Source: Spirochaetes bacterium GWF1_51_8
GTDB taxonomy: Bacteria > Spirochaetota > Brevinematia > Brevinematales > GWF1-51-8
DNA: 64,000 nucleotides
Direction: 5' to 3'
Assembly (NCBI GenBank): GCA_001829415.1
Contig: MIBE01000003.1
Location: forward strand, 38,932 to 102,931
Positions 53,931 through 63,279 of the stretch are shown piece after piece. The first letter of the stretch is position 1; every line of letters starts with the position of its first letter. The notes under the pieces were generated by a model that saw nothing but the letters and a program-made list of their open reading frames with translations, had not been told where the DNA came from and did no database searches. Position numbers and translations under genes: made by a program.

Positions 53931-54647
53931 TCAATCAATCGCAGATTTAATTTTCGCTCTGATTGACTTAAAGAAGCTTTCAATACTTAATTCTTCAGAA
54001 GGTTCCGTATACTCACCTTTTAATCCATCGTTTCTATTTGATAATAAGACACAAGCGGAATCATATAATCGTTCTCGAATGAGCCGTTCACAAAACAAGC
54101 AGTATCTATCCTTGTAAGATGTTTCATTAAAGACACTAAATGCCGGGAAAAGACTAGAATTAATCTTTACTGACGAAATAGAACCGGGATGGTCTTCAAG
54201 TACTAAGAAATAACCCAACCATGGACGTTGAGAAGGCTTGAACGCCCCTTCCCGATATGCAGTCCACAAATCAGTCGCACTCCCTAAAGCTTCTTCAATA
54301 CGATTATTAAAGTTATTTCCAAAAGATGGCCCAATATGGGATTTTAACTCAATAACAGCGATAAGTCTTTTTCCGGCAATAATAACGATATCCCATTCTT
54401 TTGTTGGTCTAAAGAAACCCGGTAGTGTTGGTGATTTAATGATAACTGAATCTTCTGGGATTCCTTCGGAAACAATGAATTCTTTAAAGACATTTATAAA
54501 ACCATCAAGCTGAGCTCCACCGGTTACCGCACTTCTATTTCCGTAGTCTTTTATTCCATTTTTTCCGCCTTGATTTACATTTTGGAGATCACGTGTTTTC
54601 CAGAAATGTATAATTGCCTCTTTTATTGATAAATTAATATTATTCAT
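53931..54647 (-). CDS. PaeR7I/XhoI-family type II restriction endonuclease
   Basis: A 238-residue protein. WDIVIIAGKRLIAVIELKSH with D86, E100 and K102 is the PD-(D/E)xK site; ELKSHIGPSFGNNFNNRIEE and ATDLWTAYREGAF are characteristic of the PaeR7I/XhoI family, whose known members cut CTCGAG. The specificity here is inferred by family. It overlaps the methyltransferase gene by 8 bases. Both genes are strongly AT-rich against the neighbours, a sign of transfer. Confidence 0.85.
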   Translation of the reverse strand: MNNINLSIKEAIIHFWKTRDLQNVNQGGKNGIKDYGNRSAVTGGAQLDGFINVFKEFIVSEGIPEDSVIIKSPTLPGFFRPTKEWDIVIIAGKRLIAVIELKSHIGPSFGNNFNNRIEEALGSATDLWTAYREGAFKPSQRPWLGYFLVLEDHPGSISSVKINSSLFPAFSVFNETSYKDRYCLFCERLIRERLYDSACVLLSNRNDGLKGEYTEPSEELSIESFFKSIRAKIKSAID

Positions 54648-55623
54648 TATTTTCCTCTAAACGGTTTTCACATTCAGTGAGTATTCTAATTTTGTTAAAA
54701 ATGGAGTTTTGTTTTTCATTCATTCGATTTATCGCCATCTTATAATAGAGATTATCCAATTCTATTCCAATACTATTTCTTCCCCAGTTTGATGCGGCTA
54801 GGTTGGTTGTTCCGGTTCCCATAAACGGGTCCAATACAGTATCGCCAACAAAACTGAACATTCTTATCAATCTCTCCGCAAGTCCGATAGGGTATGGAGC
54901 CGGATGTTTTTTAGTTGATTCCCCGGTAATTCCATCCCAAATTTGTTGAAACCATTCCCGGTGATTTTTTTCAGATATAATACTTAAGACCCTGTTTTGT
55001 TTTGAAGGATTTCTATATCCGCCGGGTTTACGAAGCATTAATATGTATTCGATATCATTTTTAATGATTCCATTTGGTTCATACGGTTTTCCTAAAAATC
55101 CTTTATTGCCTTTTACCTCATATGAAGCATTAGATATCTTGTGCCAAATAATTGGAGAAAGATTACTATATCCAATCATTCTGCATCTCTCCTGAATAGA
55201 AGCATGCAACGGGATTACCGTATGTTCTCCATGATTCTTTCTTCTGGATAGACATACATCACCAACAACACAAACAAGACGGCCTCCGGGAACTAAAGCA
55301 TCGAAACACATTTTCCATACTTTATCCAACTCATCCAGAAACTGATTATATCCTTCAATGTGGCCAAGTTGCCCCTCTGTATCATTATATGTTTTCAATG
55401 TCCAATATGGAGGCGATGTGACAACCAAATGTGTTGATTCATTTGGAATAAAATCGATTTTAGTCGAATCGTTATTGTATAGATAATGTGTTGTTGAAGT
55501 GTTTTTTACAATTTCTTCTATTTTTTGAATCTGTTGAGCATCCTTTGCTATCTTGGGAATACTATTATCAAGAGTGTTTAAATCGATTGTGTCCTGTTGT
55601 TCTGGGCTTAGATTTTTTATCAT
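54640..55623 (-). CDS. DNA methyltransferase of the restriction-modification pair
   Basis: A 327-residue protein from ATG 55623 (a TTG one codon upstream is weaker). TSPPYW (residues ~69-74) is motif IV and DPFMGTGTT (near residue 268) is the AdoMet motif, with IV before I, the beta-type arrangement of amino-methyltransferases. SPPY fits N4-cytosine or N6-adenine methylation. It should protect the host from the neighbouring endonuclease, presumably at CTCGAG. Transcribed ahead of the endonuclease, which lets the host be protected first. Confidence 0.88.
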   Translation of the reverse strand: MIKNLSPEQQDTIDLNTLDNSIPKIAKDAQQIQKIEEIVKNTSTTHYLYNNDSTKIDFIPNESTHLVVTSPPYWTLKTYNDTEGQLGHIEGYNQFLDELDKVWKMCFDALVPGGRLVCVVGDVCLSRRKNHGEHTVIPLHASIQERCRMIGYSNLSPIIWHKISNASYEVKGNKGFLGKPYEPNGIIKNDIEYILMLRKPGGYRNPSKQNRVLSIISEKNHREWFQQIWDGITGESTKKHPAPYPIGLAERLIRMFSFVGDTVLDPFMGTGTTNLAASNWGRNSIGIELDNLYYKMAINRMNEKQNSIFNKIRILTECENRLEENNE

Positions 55624-55670
55624 CAATAATTATATCATACAATAACAGTCTTTTCTATTTTATGAATAAT

Positions 55671-56912
55671 CTACTTGTACTCGATCAGCATGATCGTCAT
55701 ATCGTCATGCTGGGGCTGGGTTCCGCGGAAAAGGTAGATGTCGCTGAAAATGTCGTTCTTAATTCTTTGGATTCCGGCGCTTTTACTCCGGGTGATGATT
55801 TCCATCAGGCGTTTGTCGCCATATTCTTCGCCGATGGGGCCGGACTGCTCGGCGATGCCGTCAGTAATCATGATAAGGATATCGTTCTTGTGGAGATTGA
55901 GCTTATCCGCCTCGGCATTTATCCCCGGCTCGATGCCCATCGGTATATTCTTCCCGGCCGTCTTCAGACGGAAAAACTTTTCCTTACGGAAGAGGTAGAT
56001 ATAGGAATGCCCCATATCGTAGAAAGTGATATGACCCGTCCGGTCGTCGAAATCCGCGAAAAGCCCCGTAACAAACTTCTGGCTCTCGAACGAGTAATGG
56101 ATATAATCGCTGAGTTTCTGAATGAAGTGGGGGATACCCTGTTTGAAATCGTAAATCTCGAACATTCCGCTGATACTGGTGGTAACAAGCGAAGCGGCGA
56201 CGCCTTTCCCGGATACATCGGCGATAGCGAAAATCCATCGATGCTCCGAATACCTGCGGATACTGTAGAAGTCCCCGCCGACCCCTTTCGCCATTTTCGA
56301 CGCGCCGAGTATCTGGAAGCTCGACAGGTCCACGAACGTCTCTTCCTTCACGATACTAAGCTGGAGAGAACGCGCAAGCGCGATGTCCTTCTGGGTAATG
56401 GATGAAAGATAGATCAGCAAATCCTTCGAACTGAATATCCCGGCAAAACGGTTGTCCGAATCGGTCAGCGCGTAGTAGTTGATGGAAGAATCCTTCATAT
56501 CCTGCGCGAGGTCGTCGGATGCCGTAAATATATTACGTTCTTTGTTGTACACCGGTACTTTTTCAATAATCCGCTCTACCGTCTTGTGCTTCATGACATC
56601 GCGCCCGAATGGCTTCCCGAGAAGATCGAACAACTCTCGCCGTTTGACAATCCCGAGGAACTGCATATCGTCGTTAACTACCCCGACTGCCATGATCGAC
56701 CGATGATGACCGTAATCCATAGCCAGGTCTTCGATCAGTGCGTCCTTTTGGACGTAATATCCGCTGCTGATTAGCTTTTGTACGATTTCGCCGTGTAATT
56801 TACCGGTCTCGATTTCCTTCAGCACCGACAGGTGTTCCCGTTCGGGGGCGGGATGAGCCATGTTCTCTTTAAGTAATTTCTGTTTCTGTACTTCACGTAA
56901 AATCGCATCCAT
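55671..56912 (-). CDS. SpoIIE-type phosphatase with CBS domains
   Basis: A 413-residue protein from ATG 56912 with GGAGC ahead. Residues ~50-190 are a CBS pair (VGVVNDDMQFLGIVKRREL, YALTDSDNRFAGIFSSKDLL), which bind adenosine nucleotides in many proteins. The PP2C domain has GVGGDFYSIRRYSE, FAIADVSGKGVAASL, MITDGIAEQSG and the end DDMTIMLIEYK. It is soluble. It differs from the membrane SpoIIE at 1237-2640 by sensing an internal signal through CBS. Its target anti-anti-sigma factor is not in the window. Confidence 0.88.
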   Translation of the reverse strand: MDAILREVQKQKLLKENMAHPAPEREHLSVLKEIETGKLHGEIVQKLISSGYYVQKDALIEDLAMDYGHHRSIMAVGVVNDDMQFLGIVKRRELFDLLGKPFGRDVMKHKTVERIIEKVPVYNKERNIFTASDDLAQDMKDSSINYYALTDSDNRFAGIFSSKDLLIYLSSITQKDIALARSLQLSIVKEETFVDLSSFQILGASKMAKGVGGDFYSIRRYSEHRWIFAIADVSGKGVAASLVTTSISGMFEIYDFKQGIPHFIQKLSDYIHYSFESQKFVTGLFADFDDRTGHITFYDMGHSYIYLFRKEKFFRLKTAGKNIPMGIEPGINAEADKLNLHKNDILIMITDGIAEQSGPIGEEYGDKRLMEIITRSKSAGIQRIKNDIFSDIYLFRGTQPQHDDMTIMLIEYK

Positions 56913-57071
56913 TGTTTCGCTCCTTAAATTAATTTTAATTACTAAGTGCGCCCGGAACCGCATTATCGCTTTTTCGAGCGTGAATATTCTGACACCTGTT
57001 AATAAAGAATAGATTAGGAAAAAATTAATTATCGATTAAATTCAGCCGCGAAATATAATCGGGCGGGCTTT

Positions 57072-57100
57072 TTGAAATATTTCAATCCTTCCGGTAAAAT
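57072..57100 (+). promoter_or_regulatory. Sigma-70 type promoter of hisF
   Basis: TTGAAA at 57072-57077, exact 17-base spacer, TAAAAT at 57095-57100; AAGGAG at 57115-57120 and ATG 57126 follow. Confidence 0.75.
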
Positions 57101-57125
57101 ATACAGTCCATTTTAAGGAGCGGCC

Positions 57126-57899
57126 ATGCTTGCCAAACGTATCATCCCATGCCTCGATATCGACAAGGGGCGCGTCGTAAAAGGAATCAGTTTTGTGAAT
57201 ATCCGCGACGCCGGAGACCCGGTCGAAAGCGCGCGTGTGTATAACGACGAGGGCGCGGACGAAATCGTTTTCCTCGATATTACCGCGAGCCACGAGAAGC
57301 GGGAAACCGTGGTCGATCTCGCGCGGCGTGTCGCGAAAGAAATCTTCATCCCGTTCACTATCGGCGGCGGGATTCGGACGACCGACGATATCCGCAATGT
57401 CCTCAAGGCGGGCGCGGACAAGATTTCGATCAACTCCGCCGCCGTGAAGAATCCCGAGTTTGTCCGTGAGGCCGCCCGGATGTTCGGCTCGTCGACAATC
57501 GTAGTCGCTATCGACGCGAAGAAGGTCGCGCCCGGCAAGTGGAATGTGTTTATCAACGGCGGACGGATCGATACGGGGATGGACGCCGTCGAATGGGCCA
57601 AGCGGGTGCATGACTACGGCGCGGGAGAAATCCTGCTGACCTCGATGGATAATGACGGCACGAAGGACGGGTACGACCTCGGGCTGACACGCGCGGTCGC
57701 CGAGTCGGTCACGATCCCGGTGATAGCGTCGGGCGGAGCCGGTAAGATCGAGCATTTCCTGACCGCGTTCACCGAAGGCAAGGCCAGCGCCGCGCTCGCT
57801 GCGTCGTTATTCCACTTCCGCGAGATGTCTATTACCGACGTCAAAAAGTATCTCGCGGAAAACGGGGTGCATGTCCGCCTCGACTATCTCCGGGCATAA
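57126..57899 (+). CDS. hisF: Imidazole glycerol phosphate synthase cyclase HisF
   Basis: A 257-residue TIM barrel with the catalytic aspartates D11 ([10 protein letters not shown]) and D130 (VAIDAKK), and phosphate loops [14 protein letters not shown]. It closes the imidazole ring in histidine synthesis, using ammonia from HisH. No other his gene is in the window, so the pathway is scattered. Its stop overlaps the start of the HAD-Smr gene (TAATG). Confidence 0.95.
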   Translation: MLAKRIIPCLDIDKGRVVKGISFVNIRDAGDPVESARVYNDEGADEIVFLDITASHEKRETVVDLARRVAKEIFIPFTIGGGIRTTDDIRNVLKAGADKISINSAAVKNPEFVREAARMFGSSTIVVAIDAKKVAPGKWNVFINGGRIDTGMDAVEWAKRVHDYGAGEILLTSMDNDGTKDGYDLGLTRAVAESVTIPVIASGGAGKIEHFLTAFTEGKASAALAASLFHFREMSITDVKKYLAENGVHVRLDYLRA

Positions 57900-58807
57900 T
57901 GAAATACCTTCTCTATATCTTCGATATCGACGGGACTCTGATCGACAGCCGTTCGACGATCACCCAAGCCCTTTACGATGCGGGCGCGGAGTTCGGCTCA
58001 TCGCGTGAAAGTATCGAGCGCGCCTCGGCGATGATCGGCCAGACCCTCGACACGATCCTGAATGTGATGGGCGTCCCCGACGACAGGCTCGAGTGGGGCA
58101 GGCAAGTCTACCGCAAGCACTACTTCGGCTATATCGACCGCGAGAAGCCTTATCCCGGTATCGCGGAAACTGTGCGCGAACTGTCCGGCCGCGTCCTCCT
58201 TTCGGTCGCGACGAACAAGGGGCAGAACGGCGCCCGCCGGACGCTCGAGAACCACGGCCTCTTGAAATATTTCGATTACCTCGCCTGCGCTGACAACTCG
58301 CCCCCGAAGCCCGATCCGGGGTCGCTCACGCAAATCCTCGAGTTCTACGCCGGGCAGGGTAAACACCTCGATCCCTCGGATTGTCTCGTGATCGGCGACA
58401 GCCCGTATGACGCGGAGTACGCGTCGAACGCCGGGGCCGATTTCGCGCTTGTGACATGGGGCTTCTTTACCCCGGAGAATGTACCGTTCGAGCCGGACTA
58501 CCTGATCTCCGAACCCAAACAACTGATCGAGCTGAACGACGAGACCGTAACAGTCGAGATCACATGGGAACTCGACCTGCATTCGTATGCGCCGAAAGAT
58601 GTGAAAAAGACGGTGATGAATTACCTCGACGCCGCGAGGGAGAATGGACTGAGGACGGTGAAGATCGCACACGGCAAGGGGCGTGGGGTGCAGAAGGAGA
58701 TTGTCCGCGCGGTACTCTCGGAGACGCCGTACGTCCTGCGTCACTACGACGCGCCGGACTACCTCGGCGGTTTCGGAGCGACTATTGCCGAATTGGATAT
58801 TGAATAA
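57899..58807 (+). CDS. HAD-family phosphatase fused to an Smr domain
   Basis: A 302-residue protein. Residues 1-215 are a HAD hydrolase (FDIDGTLIDS with D9 and D11, then LLSVATNKG, and VIGDSPYDAEYA) like phosphoglycolate phosphatase. Residues ~221-302 are an Smr domain: LDLH at 225-228 and HGKGRG at 258-263. Smr domains often nick DNA or RNA, including at collided ribosomes. This fusion is uncommon in my experience. It is translationally coupled to hisF. Confidence 0.85.
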   Translation: MKYLLYIFDIDGTLIDSRSTITQALYDAGAEFGSSRESIERASAMIGQTLDTILNVMGVPDDRLEWGRQVYRKHYFGYIDREKPYPGIAETVRELSGRVLLSVATNKGQNGARRTLENHGLLKYFDYLACADNSPPKPDPGSLTQILEFYAGQGKHLDPSDCLVIGDSPYDAEYASNAGADFALVTWGFFTPENVPFEPDYLISEPKQLIELNDETVTVEITWELDLHSYAPKDVKKTVMNYLDAARENGLRTVKIAHGKGRGVQKEIVRAVLSETPYVLRHYDAPDYLGGFGATIAELDIE

Positions 58808-58835
58808 AAAAGGGGCCGTCTTTTGGGACGGCCCC
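58806..58835 (-). terminator. Terminator between the HAD-Smr gene and the Ig-like lipoprotein
   Basis: GGGGCCGTC (58812-58820) pairs with GACGGCCCC (58827-58835) over a six-base loop; the minus strand continues into a T run, ending the leftward Ig-like gene, and it could also end the rightward gene. Confidence 0.8.
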
Positions 58836-58844
58836 GAGTTCGTT

Positions 58845-61800
58845 TTATTTCAAGTATTCAGCAAGCCACAGCTTGTTGCCTAAGTCTACAAATCCGACGT
58901 AGATCCTTCCATCGGATGTAAACCCTGTACCGGAGAATTTTCCGTAAGGTAATCCCATCGTTCCCGGAGTATACCTCGGGATAAGCGCGTTGTGCCATGA
59001 CGTACCGTTGTAATAGGCAAGCCATGCGTTGTTATATGCCGCGCTGAAGTAGCTGATAATCTTCTGGGTTCCCATAACGTCGATCGACGTGTATTGCCCG
59101 GTGATCGCGCTGTAATCGACAAGCTGGCCGGCTGTCCAGAACCCGCTTGAGGGTTTGTAGCAATACATCAAGTCGCCCTGATCGCCGTTATAGTAGCTGA
59201 CATGCATGCCGTTTGCCGCATCGATCTTAATACTTGCGTAAGCGCCGTTGTACTGTAACGGGTCGACGGTCTCGTTGTACCACACACCCGCGCTCTTCCA
59301 TGTATGCTTCAGCTTCTGTGTCGCATAGTTGAAGTATACGATATGCGGGTTTCCGCCGGAGTCGACGTCGATAGACGGCATCGCGTCAAGTATGACGGGG
59401 TCGAATGTCACGCCTGTTACCGCGTGGTTCGTCGCCCATGTAGTACCGAGATCGGAAGATACTCCGTATCCGATAGCGCCCGCGATAGTCCACGAATACG
59501 CCAGATGGATTTTCTTATTGGAGTCGACTTTAATACCCATCAGAGGGGTGCCCTGGAGCGAATTTACGAGTACCCGCTTCGTGGTCACAAATACCCATGA
59601 ACTGCCGGAGTTCGTGAATACGGAAACAAAGACCCCGTTAGTCTTCGAGGGGCTGAACGCAATCGCCATTACATTGTTCTGTACGTCGATCGCATTCCCC
59701 TGTCCTACGACTTCTCCGTTAGGAGTATGGGATTTAAAGAAATTCTTCACCGTATAGGCCGAGGGGTAGGAAGAGATCATGATATTCGACGCCCATACTG
59801 AGCCGCTCTTCGCGGACTGCACGAAATAGATTTGGTCGTCATCGCCGACACAGAAACGGCTGTTCTGCTGACCGCTGGCGTTAGCGTAAACCTGGGCGAA
59901 TGACCAAAAATCCATCCAGTTCGAATTGATACTGTTGATTCCTTTCACCGTGAAACTGACATATCCCGATTTCGCGCCGGAGGGGACGGTATAGATCAGG
60001 TTGGTCATTGTCGCCGTGGCGTTGGTGGTAGCGCCGCCCTTGAAATTGATCGTGACAGTGCCGTTACCGAAGTTGGAGCCTTTATTGGTGATGCTCTTGC
60101 CGATCCATGCGGAACTGTCGGAGACGTAGGTGATATACGGCGCTATTGTCGCCGAGTTGGTCTTGTAAACGATATTTCCCGCGAGGTCGGAGACTTCGAG
60201 AATAACCTTAATATTGCCGACAGGCAGGGTGACGGTATTCCAGTTGAGACTCCATTTGCCCGCGCTGAGAGTCAGGTTCGTCGGCCCGAATACGGTTACA
60301 CCGTTGGTAGTGACTTTCAGCTTTGTATAACTGATGCCTTTGTTGTCGGACGCCGTTCCCGCGAGGAGAAGGGTGCCGTAATACTTGACACCGTTGGTAG
60401 GCGAGGTGATTGACGCAACGGGGAAGGTCTTATCCAGAATAACCGGAATAAATTCATCGATGTAAGACCCGTTGCTCGCGAACGCCCTGATAGTAATGGT
60501 ATGGTCGCCTTCAGCCATCGACGCGGCATTGGTAGTATGGTTGAATATGTTGGTGATACCGCCGCCGACGATGGTGTTCGTCTGGAGCACCGTGCGCCAT
60601 GCTCCGTTGTCGATCTTGATCCACGACGGTTTGATACCGTCGGAACGGACCGCGATCCCTTTGATGTTAATCTTCACGGGGACATAGCTCCCGATAGCGG
60701 GATTCTGCACGATGATCGACGGGGTGTTGTTTTGTACGATGAATTTGTTTGTAAGAGTATAAGTTTTGTTCACCGTATCTTTCACGACCGCGATAATAGT
60801 GTTTGTTGTACCATCATTGTAATTGACCAAATCCCATAGCGCGGAAATTAGCTTGGATTTCGTATTCAGCGGCAGGATGCTCGCGATATTGGTGCATACG
60901 TTGCCGTTAGTATAAAGAGTGAACTGTTTCAAGGAGACGTTATCCGAGATGTTGACGGAAATAGTCAGGTATCCGCCTTTCGCCTCGAAATTCGCGGTAG
61001 GGTTCACGAAGACGGCTATCGGCGCGGTGTTATCGATATAGATATTCGTCGATGCGATCACGAAGCCGCCGAGATTGTCCACCGGCTTGAAGAATAACGT
61101 ATTTGTACCGCCGGGGTAGAGCGCGGTGTTCAGGTTGAACGTCCAGTTTGTGGTTAGGACGCCGCAGTTTGTCGCGAATTGTATCCATGCTGAGGCCGCG
61201 CCGACCTTATAGAAGATATTCGATATTTCGCCGGTACCCGAGTCGAAACCCGTTCCGGAAATAGCAGCCACTCCGGTGAGGTAGTTTCCGCTGCCCGAAC
61301 TGCTGAGTGTAATTCCCGAGATACGCGCGGGATTCTCGTTGATGACGCAGAAGATATTCTCTTCATCCTTGTTCCCCGCGAAATCGTACGCCTCGATCGT
61401 GATAGTATGCGAGCCTTCGAATGTCGAGTTGGTGACGAAAGACTTAGAGATCACCCCTCCTGAGTTGCTCGCGATCAGCACTCCCTGCATCCGGATCAGC
61501 ATATAGTTGATACCCTGGTTGTCGGATGCGGTTGCGTTGATATTAAACGATACGCCGAGAGTCGTTTCATTTGTCGGGGAGAGGACGGTTGTTACAGGAA
61601 GTTCCTTATCGATAGTCAAGATAGTGGCGGCCGTGCCGTACTTACCGGTCTTATCGAACGCCCTGACTTTTATCGAATACTGCCCGTTTGTCAGCGAAGC
61701 AGTGTTCAGAAGGGTCGTGAAGTTGACCGACGATCCGCTCACGATAGAGAAGCTTGTCCAGTTCTGGTTGTCGAGAGAGTACTGGACGAGATTGATCGTA

Positions 61801-62321
61801 TTGGAATCGTGTGCCGAACCCGCGATATTGAAATTAGCCTTATAGTGGTTACCGTTGGTAGGCGAAGTGATACTGACGGTAGGGACTTCACGGTCGATGA
61901 TGATATCGACTTGCGACACGGCCGCGATATTGCCCGCGACGTCCGCGGCATACACATAGATCGTGTAATTCCCTTCGGCATACCCGGCGACGTCCCATGA
62001 GTAAGAGAACACTCCCTTATTCACGACGGCGTTGGTGTAATCGGCGGAATTGGTGCCGGTGATCGATACCTTGACATACTCGATCTCCGACACATCAGCC
62101 GCCGTACCCACAAGGTTGATGACGCCCGATATCTCCTGGTTGGATACCGGGCTGATAATCGAGATCACCGGTGCGGACAGGTCGGGAAGAGCGTTCGTCT
62201 CCTGTGCGTTAGCCCCGACCCCGTAGAACGGGTTCAGGCTGCATGCTTCGACGATGAACAGGCCTCCGGCTATCAAAAGGAACAGATATATGCCGAAAAA
62301 TCTTTTTATTTTGCTTTTCAT
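58845..62321 (-). CDS. Large Ig-like-repeat lipoprotein with C-terminal propeller-like region
   Basis: A 1158-residue protein. N-terminal signal with a VEAC lipobox (C27), so probably a surface or periplasmic lipoprotein. Residues ~45-780 are a chain of Ig-like domains each near 90 residues, recognisable by repeats such as PVISIISPVSNQEISG, PTVSITSPTNGNHYKANF and PVASITSPTNGVKYYG. The last ~330 residues (QIYFVQSAKSGSVWASNIMI, IDVDSGGNPHIVYFNYATQK) look like a sialidase/BNR-type beta-propeller. An adhesive or ligand-binding role is plausible. It is transcribed after the small barrel-like gene at 62331 with a 9-base gap. Confidence 0.78.
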   Translation of the reverse strand: MKSKIKRFFGIYLFLLIAGGLFIVEACSLNPFYGVGANAQETNALPDLSAPVISIISPVSNQEISGVINLVGTAADVSEIEYVKVSITGTNSADYTNAVVNKGVFSYSWDVAGYAEGNYTIYVYAADVAGNIAAVSQVDIIIDREVPTVSITSPTNGNHYKANFNIAGSAHDSNTINLVQYSLDNQNWTSFSIVSGSSVNFTTLLNTASLTNGQYSIKVRAFDKTGKYGTAATILTIDKELPVTTVLSPTNETTLGVSFNINATASDNQGINYMLIRMQGVLIASNSGGVISKSFVTNSTFEGSHTITIEAYDFAGNKDEENIFCVINENPARISGITLSSSGSGNYLTGVAAISGTGFDSGTGEISNIFYKVGAASAWIQFATNCGVLTTNWTFNLNTALYPGGTNTLFFKPVDNLGGFVIASTNIYIDNTAPIAVFVNPTANFEAKGGYLTISVNISDNVSLKQFTLYTNGNVCTNIASILPLNTKSKLISALWDLVNYNDGTTNTIIAVVKDTVNKTYTLTNKFIVQNNTPSIIVQNPAIGSYVPVKINIKGIAVRSDGIKPSWIKIDNGAWRTVLQTNTIVGGGITNIFNHTTNAASMAEGDHTITIRAFASNGSYIDEFIPVILDKTFPVASITSPTNGVKYYGTLLLAGTASDNKGISYTKLKVTTNGVTVFGPTNLTLSAGKWSLNWNTVTLPVGNIKVILEVSDLAGNIVYKTNSATIAPYITYVSDSSAWIGKSITNKGSNFGNGTVTINFKGGATTNATATMTNLIYTVPSGAKSGYVSFTVKGINSINSNWMDFWSFAQVYANASGQQNSRFCVGDDDQIYFVQSAKSGSVWASNIMISSYPSAYTVKNFFKSHTPNGEVVGQGNAIDVQNNVMAIAFSPSKTNGVFVSVFTNSGSSWVFVTTKRVLVNSLQGTPLMGIKVDSNKKIHLAYSWTIAGAIGYGVSSDLGTTWATNHAVTGVTFDPVILDAMPSIDVDSGGNPHIVYFNYATQKLKHTWKSAGVWYNETVDPLQYNGAYASIKIDAANGMHVSYYNGDQGDLMYCYKPSSGFWTAGQLVDYSAITGQYTSIDVMGTQKIISYFSAAYNNAWLAYYNGTSWHNALIPRYTPGTMGLPYGKFSGTGFTSDGRIYVGFVDLGNKLWLAEYLK

Positions 62322-62330
62322 TTTTTCCTC

Positions 62331-62927
62331 CTACAGATTCAGGCCGAGTGAGATACCCAGTTGGTAAACCGGGCCGCTGTCCCTGAAATAGAATTGATTG
62401 ACGACGCCTATCCCGAGAATGGGCAAGTCGTTGAACTGGAGATAAACCGCGGGGCCTATACCGGAATAGATCGCCATGCTGTCGCTGAAGAAGAGGATGT
62501 TATCGACAACTGAAAGGTCTATCGTCATAAACCCGGCATTCAGCCTGATGACGTCGATAATACCGGACAACATTACGTTAATACCCGAGTTGCCCGCGTC
62601 TTCAGGGGTATATCCTAATCCTAAGCCGAAACGGATGGCGGGGTTAAAACGGTAATAGAACGCGAGATTCACCATGCTTCCCGCGCCGTAGGTAGCGTAA
62701 ATATTCATCTTGGATAAGAACGGTTCGTTCGGCTGGGCGGCCGGGGCGGATGCAGCGTCCGTTTCCTTCGGCACGGGATCTTTTACCTCAGGGGCGGGGG
62801 TAACGATAACATTGGTCTGTTTTACTTCGGCGGGTTTCTTGTCGCCTTTCTTAGTCTGCTGTGCCGTTAAAACCAGCGGAACGGTGAAAATAAGAGACGT
62901 TAATACTAACAACATTTTGACTCTCAT
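62331..62927 (-). CDS. Secreted, probable outer-membrane beta-barrel protein
   Basis: A 198-residue protein with a signal peptide (KMLLVLTSLIFTVPLVLTAQ), a Lys-, Pro- and Ala-rich linker, then strands of alternating hydrophobic residues (NIYATYGAGSMVNLAFYYRF, ILGIGVVNQFYFRDSGPVYQ) ending LGISLGLNL with a typical barrel end. GGAGGG precedes the ATG. Same operon as the Ig-like lipoprotein, possibly its partner. The barrel call is inferred from composition. Confidence 0.65.
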   Translation of the reverse strand: MRVKMLLVLTSLIFTVPLVLTAQQTKKGDKKPAEVKQTNVIVTPAPEVKDPVPKETDAASAPAAQPNEPFLSKMNIYATYGAGSMVNLAFYYRFNPAIRFGLGLGYTPEDAGNSGINVMLSGIIDVIRLNAGFMTIDLSVVDNILFFSDSMAIYSGIGPAVYLQFNDLPILGIGVVNQFYFRDSGPVYQLGISLGLNL

Positions 62928-63279
62928 AGAGTACCCTCCTTTTAATAGTCGACATCTCCCCTTTCTGGATTTCTAGCTCAATAACAGCAGTGCTTCCCCG
63001 ATTTCTATAGAAGTGAAAAACGCGGCGTTCTGTCGATATTTAAATAATCTCAGGAAATGATCGAGATGGATATGAACCCCGCGATGTACCCTTTATCAAT
63101 TGGCATATTTCGTGCCAATTCTAAATCACCTTTATTTATATTCGGATAACGAGTTACATTTTTATCACTACATATAAAAGTGTATAATAAATATACTATG
63201 TAGAGAAAAGATACATTTCTTTTCAGTAATATTATTATACTTGGTTTTATATCGGTATGATGAGGTTCAAATATTAGAA
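62928..63279. other. Intergenic gap, nothing recognised
   Basis: An AT-rich stretch of 352 bases between the barrel-like gene and the cyclase. I see no gene, repeat or convincing hairpin. It presumably holds the promoter of the leftward Ig-like operon. Confidence 0.6.
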
